DNA of 64,000 nt from assembly GCF_947501415.1 (NCBI RefSeq), contig NZ_CANMVL010000007.1, forward strand, positions 62,001-126,000. The letters are read 5' to 3'. A program made the translations under genes and the position numbers. Source of the stretch: an uncultured Halomonas sp. Lineage in GTDB: Bacteria > Pseudomonadota > Gammaproteobacteria > Pseudomonadales > Halomonadaceae. This document shows positions 61,610 through 64,000 of this stretch, one piece after another. The first letter of the stretch is position 1. Every line of letters starts with the position of its first letter. The notes beneath the pieces are model-generated. The model worked only from the letters and a program-made list of their open reading frames with translations. It searched no databases and had not been told where the DNA came from.

Positions 61610-62356
61610 ATGGCCAATTCATCACGCGTCGCTTGGGTCACCGGTGGTACCGGCGGCATCGGCAGTGCAATTTGCCGCTCACTGGCCGCCGAAGGCTACA
61701 AGGTAGTGGCCGGTTACCATAACCCGGAGAAGGCCAAGGCCTGGCTCGAGGAGCAGAAGGCGGCTGGCTTCGACAACATCGACATCGCCGGAGTCGATCT
61801 GGTTGACTACGACGCTTGCGTGAAGGGTGTCAAGGAGATCGAGGAGAAGCACGGTCCCATTGACATATTGGTGAACTGTGCCGGTATCACTCGCGATGGC
61901 ACCATGAAGAAGATGAGCCCCGCGCAGTGGAACGAGGTCATCGATACCAACCTGAACAGTGTCTTCAATACCTGCCGCAGTGTGGTCGAGAGCATGCTCG
62001 AGCGGCAGTATGGCCGGATCATCAACATCTCCTCGATCAATGGCCGCAAGGGGCAGTTCGGCCAGGTCAACTACGCCGCCGCCAAGGCGGGGATGCATGG
62101 CCTGACCATGTCTCTGGCCCAGGAGACCGCTACCAAGGGCATCACCGTCAACACCGTGTCGCCGGGCTATATCGCGACCGACATGATCATGAATATCCCC
62201 GAAAAGGTGCGCGAATCGATCCGTGAGACGATCCCGGTGAAGCGCTATGGCAAGCCCGAGGAGATCGGCCGCCTGGTGGCCTATCTGGCCGACGAGGAGT
62301 CCGGCTTTATCACCGGTGCCAACATCGATATCAACGGCGGCCAGTTCATGGGCTGA
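61610..62356 (+). CDS. phaB: Acetoacetyl-CoA reductase PhaB
   Basis: NADPH-dependent short-chain dehydrogenase that makes (R)-3-hydroxybutyryl-CoA for polyhydroxybutyrate storage. The 248-residue protein has 'VTGGTGGIGSAICRSLA' (cofactor loop), 'LVNCAGITRDGTMKKM', Ser in 'IINISSINGRKGQFG', Tyr-x3-Lys in 'NYAAAKAGMHG', and 'SPGYIATDMIM'. GGGAG precedes the ATG. No phaA or phaC is adjacent in the window. An inverted repeat lies upstream. Confidence 0.95.
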   Translation: MANSSRVAWVTGGTGGIGSAICRSLAAEGYKVVAGYHNPEKAKAWLEEQKAAGFDNIDIAGVDLVDYDACVKGVKEIEEKHGPIDILVNCAGITRDGTMKKMSPAQWNEVIDTNLNSVFNTCRSVVESMLERQYGRIINISSINGRKGQFGQVNYAAAKAGMHGLTMSLAQETATKGITVNTVSPGYIATDMIMNIPEKVRESIRETIPVKRYGKPEEIGRLVAYLADEESGFITGANIDINGGQFMG

Positions 62357-62392
62357 TGCCGGCTTCCTCCTATCTCGTTACGGGCAGGACCA

Positions 62393-62426
62393 CACAGGAG
62401 CGCGGGGGAAACCTCGCGCTCCTGTG
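62393..62426. terminator. Hairpin between phaB and the DUF349 gene
   Basis: CACAGGAGCGCG (62393-62404) pairs perfectly with CGCGCTCCTGTG (62415-62426). No T-run on either strand, but it lies between converging genes and probably ends one or both. Confidence 0.55.
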
Positions 62427-62450
62427 GCGTTCAGGGGGCGGGAAAAGCGC

Positions 62451-64000
62451 TCAGGGAGGGGGCAGGCTCGACAGTCGCTCCAGCATATGGTCCAGCTCGC
62501 CGACATTGTGCTCCCAGAGTGCAGGGGGAACCGGCCCGATGGCGAGCAGCTCGACCAGCACGCTGCGTACCTCTTCGGCTCGGGAGGGTTCGCGGCCCAG
62601 GTTGTCATTGAGGCGCTCGACCTGAATCGCCAGACGCAGAGGCTCATCACGATGGCTGACGCTGCCCTCGGCCAGCAGCGCAAGGTGTACCTTGGCGCGT
62701 GCAAGGCGCTCCTCGACCGTATCGGCGGCGGTGCCTTCACGGCGCGCTGCGTTGCGACGGAAGTGGGCGTTGCGCAGGTCCTCGGCAAGTGTCTGGCCCT
62801 CCGGCAGGGGGACATCGCCGGGGTCGTTGCCCGCCAGGTCCTCGGCATCTGCCTGCAGGTGGGCGTCGAGCAGCGGGCGTACCTCCCGCCAGCCAGTTAC
62901 CTGCTCGCTCACCGCCAGCCTCTCCAGCCGCTGGCGCCGTGCCCGGACGATGCCCGACCAGCGTCGGCGCATGCCCTCGCTGCGCCGACCACCGGGTAGG
63001 GGCTCCAGTGCGGCAGCCTCGGCGATGGCCTGGGTCAATACTGCCTCGTCGGTTGATCGGGCGGGCTGCCAGCCATGCAGGCGGTCGATCAGCGCCTGCA
63101 TGGCATCCAGTCGCTCTTCGGCGCGGCGGAGCCGGTCGTCCCGGGCCGCCTCGCGGCTGGCGAAAATGGTATCGCACAGGCTGCGGAATTCACGCCACAG
63201 GGCCTGCTCTTCGCCCTTGGGGGCTCGGCCCAGCGCTCGCCAGCGGCGCTGCAGCTCCTTGGCCCGTTCGGCCCGCCTGGCCGCCGGCATCTGCTCCTCC
63301 TCCGATAGCTGCCGGGCCTCATCGACAAGCTCGCGCTTGGCCTCGGCGATCTCCCGGGCGCGCTGGTCGATCAGCGCCTGAAGACGGTGGCGAATGGCCC
63401 CGAAGCGCCGACCGACGGCCTCCGACTTATCGCGAGGAACCGGTGAGGCTCGACGCCACTGGTCTCGAGCCCGGTCGCGTATCTCACGCAGGGCATCTGG
63501 ATCGGCCTCCTGGGCGGGGTGGTCGAGAAGTGTCTCGAGCTGTTCGCAGAGCGTGATGCGTGTCGCCAGGTTATTGTCTCGCTCGGATTCCAGGCGTGCA
63601 CGCCATGGCGCCAGACGTTGATGAATGCGGTCCGAAGCGGTGCGGAAGCGTGTCGACTGCTCACGATTGGCAGCGGCGTCTCCCAGCGATTTCCACTCTC
63701 TCACCAGCTGACGGTGGCGCCGGTCCAGGGCGGCCTCCACGCTGGTCTCGTCATCGGCCAGTGCCTCGATGCTGGCAACCAGTTGCTCGCGCTTGGGGCC
63801 GGCCACGAACCCGCGCCAGTCGCGCAGTTCTGCAAGCCTCGCGCCGAGGCGCCTGGCGCGTGCCTCGAGAGGGCGGAGGGTGGCGGGGTCGGCGCCCTCG
63901 GTAAGCTGGCGCAGCTGCTGATGCAAGCGGCTGGCAGGCTTGAAAGCGCCGCGTTCCAGCAGGCGCTCGAGCTCATCGAGCTGGGTCTCGATATGCTCAG
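62451..64000 (-). CDS. DUF349 domain protein (5' end off the window)
   Basis: The C-terminal ~516 residues of a large helical protein. Repeated DUF349 units are visible ('LWREFRSLCDTIF', 'VGRRFGAIRHRLQALIDQRAREIAEAK' split by coil, 'RRWRALGRAPKGEEQALWREF'), with long charged coiled-coil stretches. Proteins of this type are found in gammaproteobacteria, often near phaB or unrelated genes; the role is unknown. The frame is open to the right edge, so the start lies outside. Confidence 0.85.
   Translation of the reverse strand, partial: EHIETQLDELERLLERGAFKPASRLHQQLRQLTEGADPATLRPLEARARRLGARLAELRDWRGFVAGPKREQLVASIEALADDETSVEAALDRRHRQLVREWKSLGDAAANREQSTRFRTASDRIHQRLAPWRARLESERDNNLATRITLCEQLETLLDHPAQEADPDALREIRDRARDQWRRASPVPRDKSEAVGRRFGAIRHRLQALIDQRAREIAEAKRELVDEARQLSEEEQMPAARRAERAKELQRRWRALGRAPKGEEQALWREFRSLCDTIFASREAARDDRLRRAEERLDAMQALIDRLHGWQPARSTDEAVLTQAIAEAAALEPLPGGRRSEGMRRRWSGIVRARRQRLERLAVSEQVTGWREVRPLLDAHLQADAEDLAGNDPGDVPLPEGQTLAEDLRNAHFRRNAARREGTAADTVEERLARAKVHLALLAEGSVSHRDEPLRLAIQVERLNDNLGREPSRAEEVRSVLVELLAIGPVPPALWEHNVGELDHMLERLSSLPPP

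Overview
The window is chromosomal DNA from a GC-rich, halophilic gammaproteobacterium, most likely Halomonas or a close relative (Halomonadaceae). The main support is an ectoine hydroxylase gene whose product matches the Halomonas EctD pattern almost throughout (18129-19127). A PhaB-type acetoacetyl-CoA reductase (61610-62356), a Pseudomonas-like FabY (47052-48959) and gammaproteobacterial gene pairs such as mutY-yggX fit this. No plasmid or phage genes, IS elements or CRISPR arrays were seen.

Layout. 1-3.3 kb: the end of an AsmA-family gene, mutY-yggX and a tRNA cluster (Phe-Gln-Thr). 3.5-4.2 kb: a HigBA-like toxin-antitoxin pair. 4.4-15.3 kb: eleven genes on the minus strand, mostly overlapping, forming one catabolic operon. 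15.35-16.4 kb: its divergent GlxA/AraC-type regulator, followed by an MFS exporter. 18-20 kb: ectD and a fumarylacetoacetate-hydrolase-family gene. 20-26.3 kb: speA-thrB-DUF2782 on the minus strand, then polA. 26.4-30.5 kb: a ferric-iron ABC transporter whose three genes alternate in direction. 30.6-33.7 kb: a TRAP transporter. 34-45.6 kb: tmcA, pepD, dps, small lipoproteins, an entericidin with tandem repeats, and several transporters. 46-53.3 kb: ferredoxin, coaD, fabY, Tim44-like, isochorismatase-like, yaaA and aldo/keto reductase genes. 53.5-61 kb: small housekeeping or unknown genes, patB and ybbN. 61-64 kb: initiator tRNA with a downstream array of 102-bp repeats, phaB, and a DUF349 gene running off the right edge.

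The most interesting block is the 4.4-15.3 kb operon. In transcription order it encodes a 2-oxoglutarate dioxygenase of the gamma-butyrobetaine/TmpA family, an HD-domain oxygenase-like protein (PhnZ/TmpB superfamily), an AruI-like ThDP 2-oxoacid decarboxylase, a ProX-like betaine-binding protein, a class II aldolase, an AruH-like aminotransferase, a complete polar amino-acid ABC transporter and an aminoaldehyde (BADH/AMADH-type) dehydrogenase. The aminotransferase, decarboxylase and dehydrogenase together would turn an alpha-amino acid into an acid one carbon shorter, as in the arginine transaminase pathway. The dioxygenase plus HD protein resemble the TmpA/TmpB pair that releases glycine betaine and phosphate from a quaternary-ammonium phosphonate. 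I know of no described pathway that uses both modules, so the substrate is open; a cationic or betaine-type amino acid or phosphonate is my inference.

Other points of interest are three exact-period 102-bp repeats carrying a copy of the initiator-tRNA 3' end and a terminator, three 43-bp repeats after an entericidin gene, an 18-bp near-perfect palindrome over the putative TRAP promoter, an 84-bp tail-to-tail overlap in the iron transporter, and two genes for very small proteins (43 and 41 residues). All assignments come from reading the sequence and recalled family features; no database search was run.
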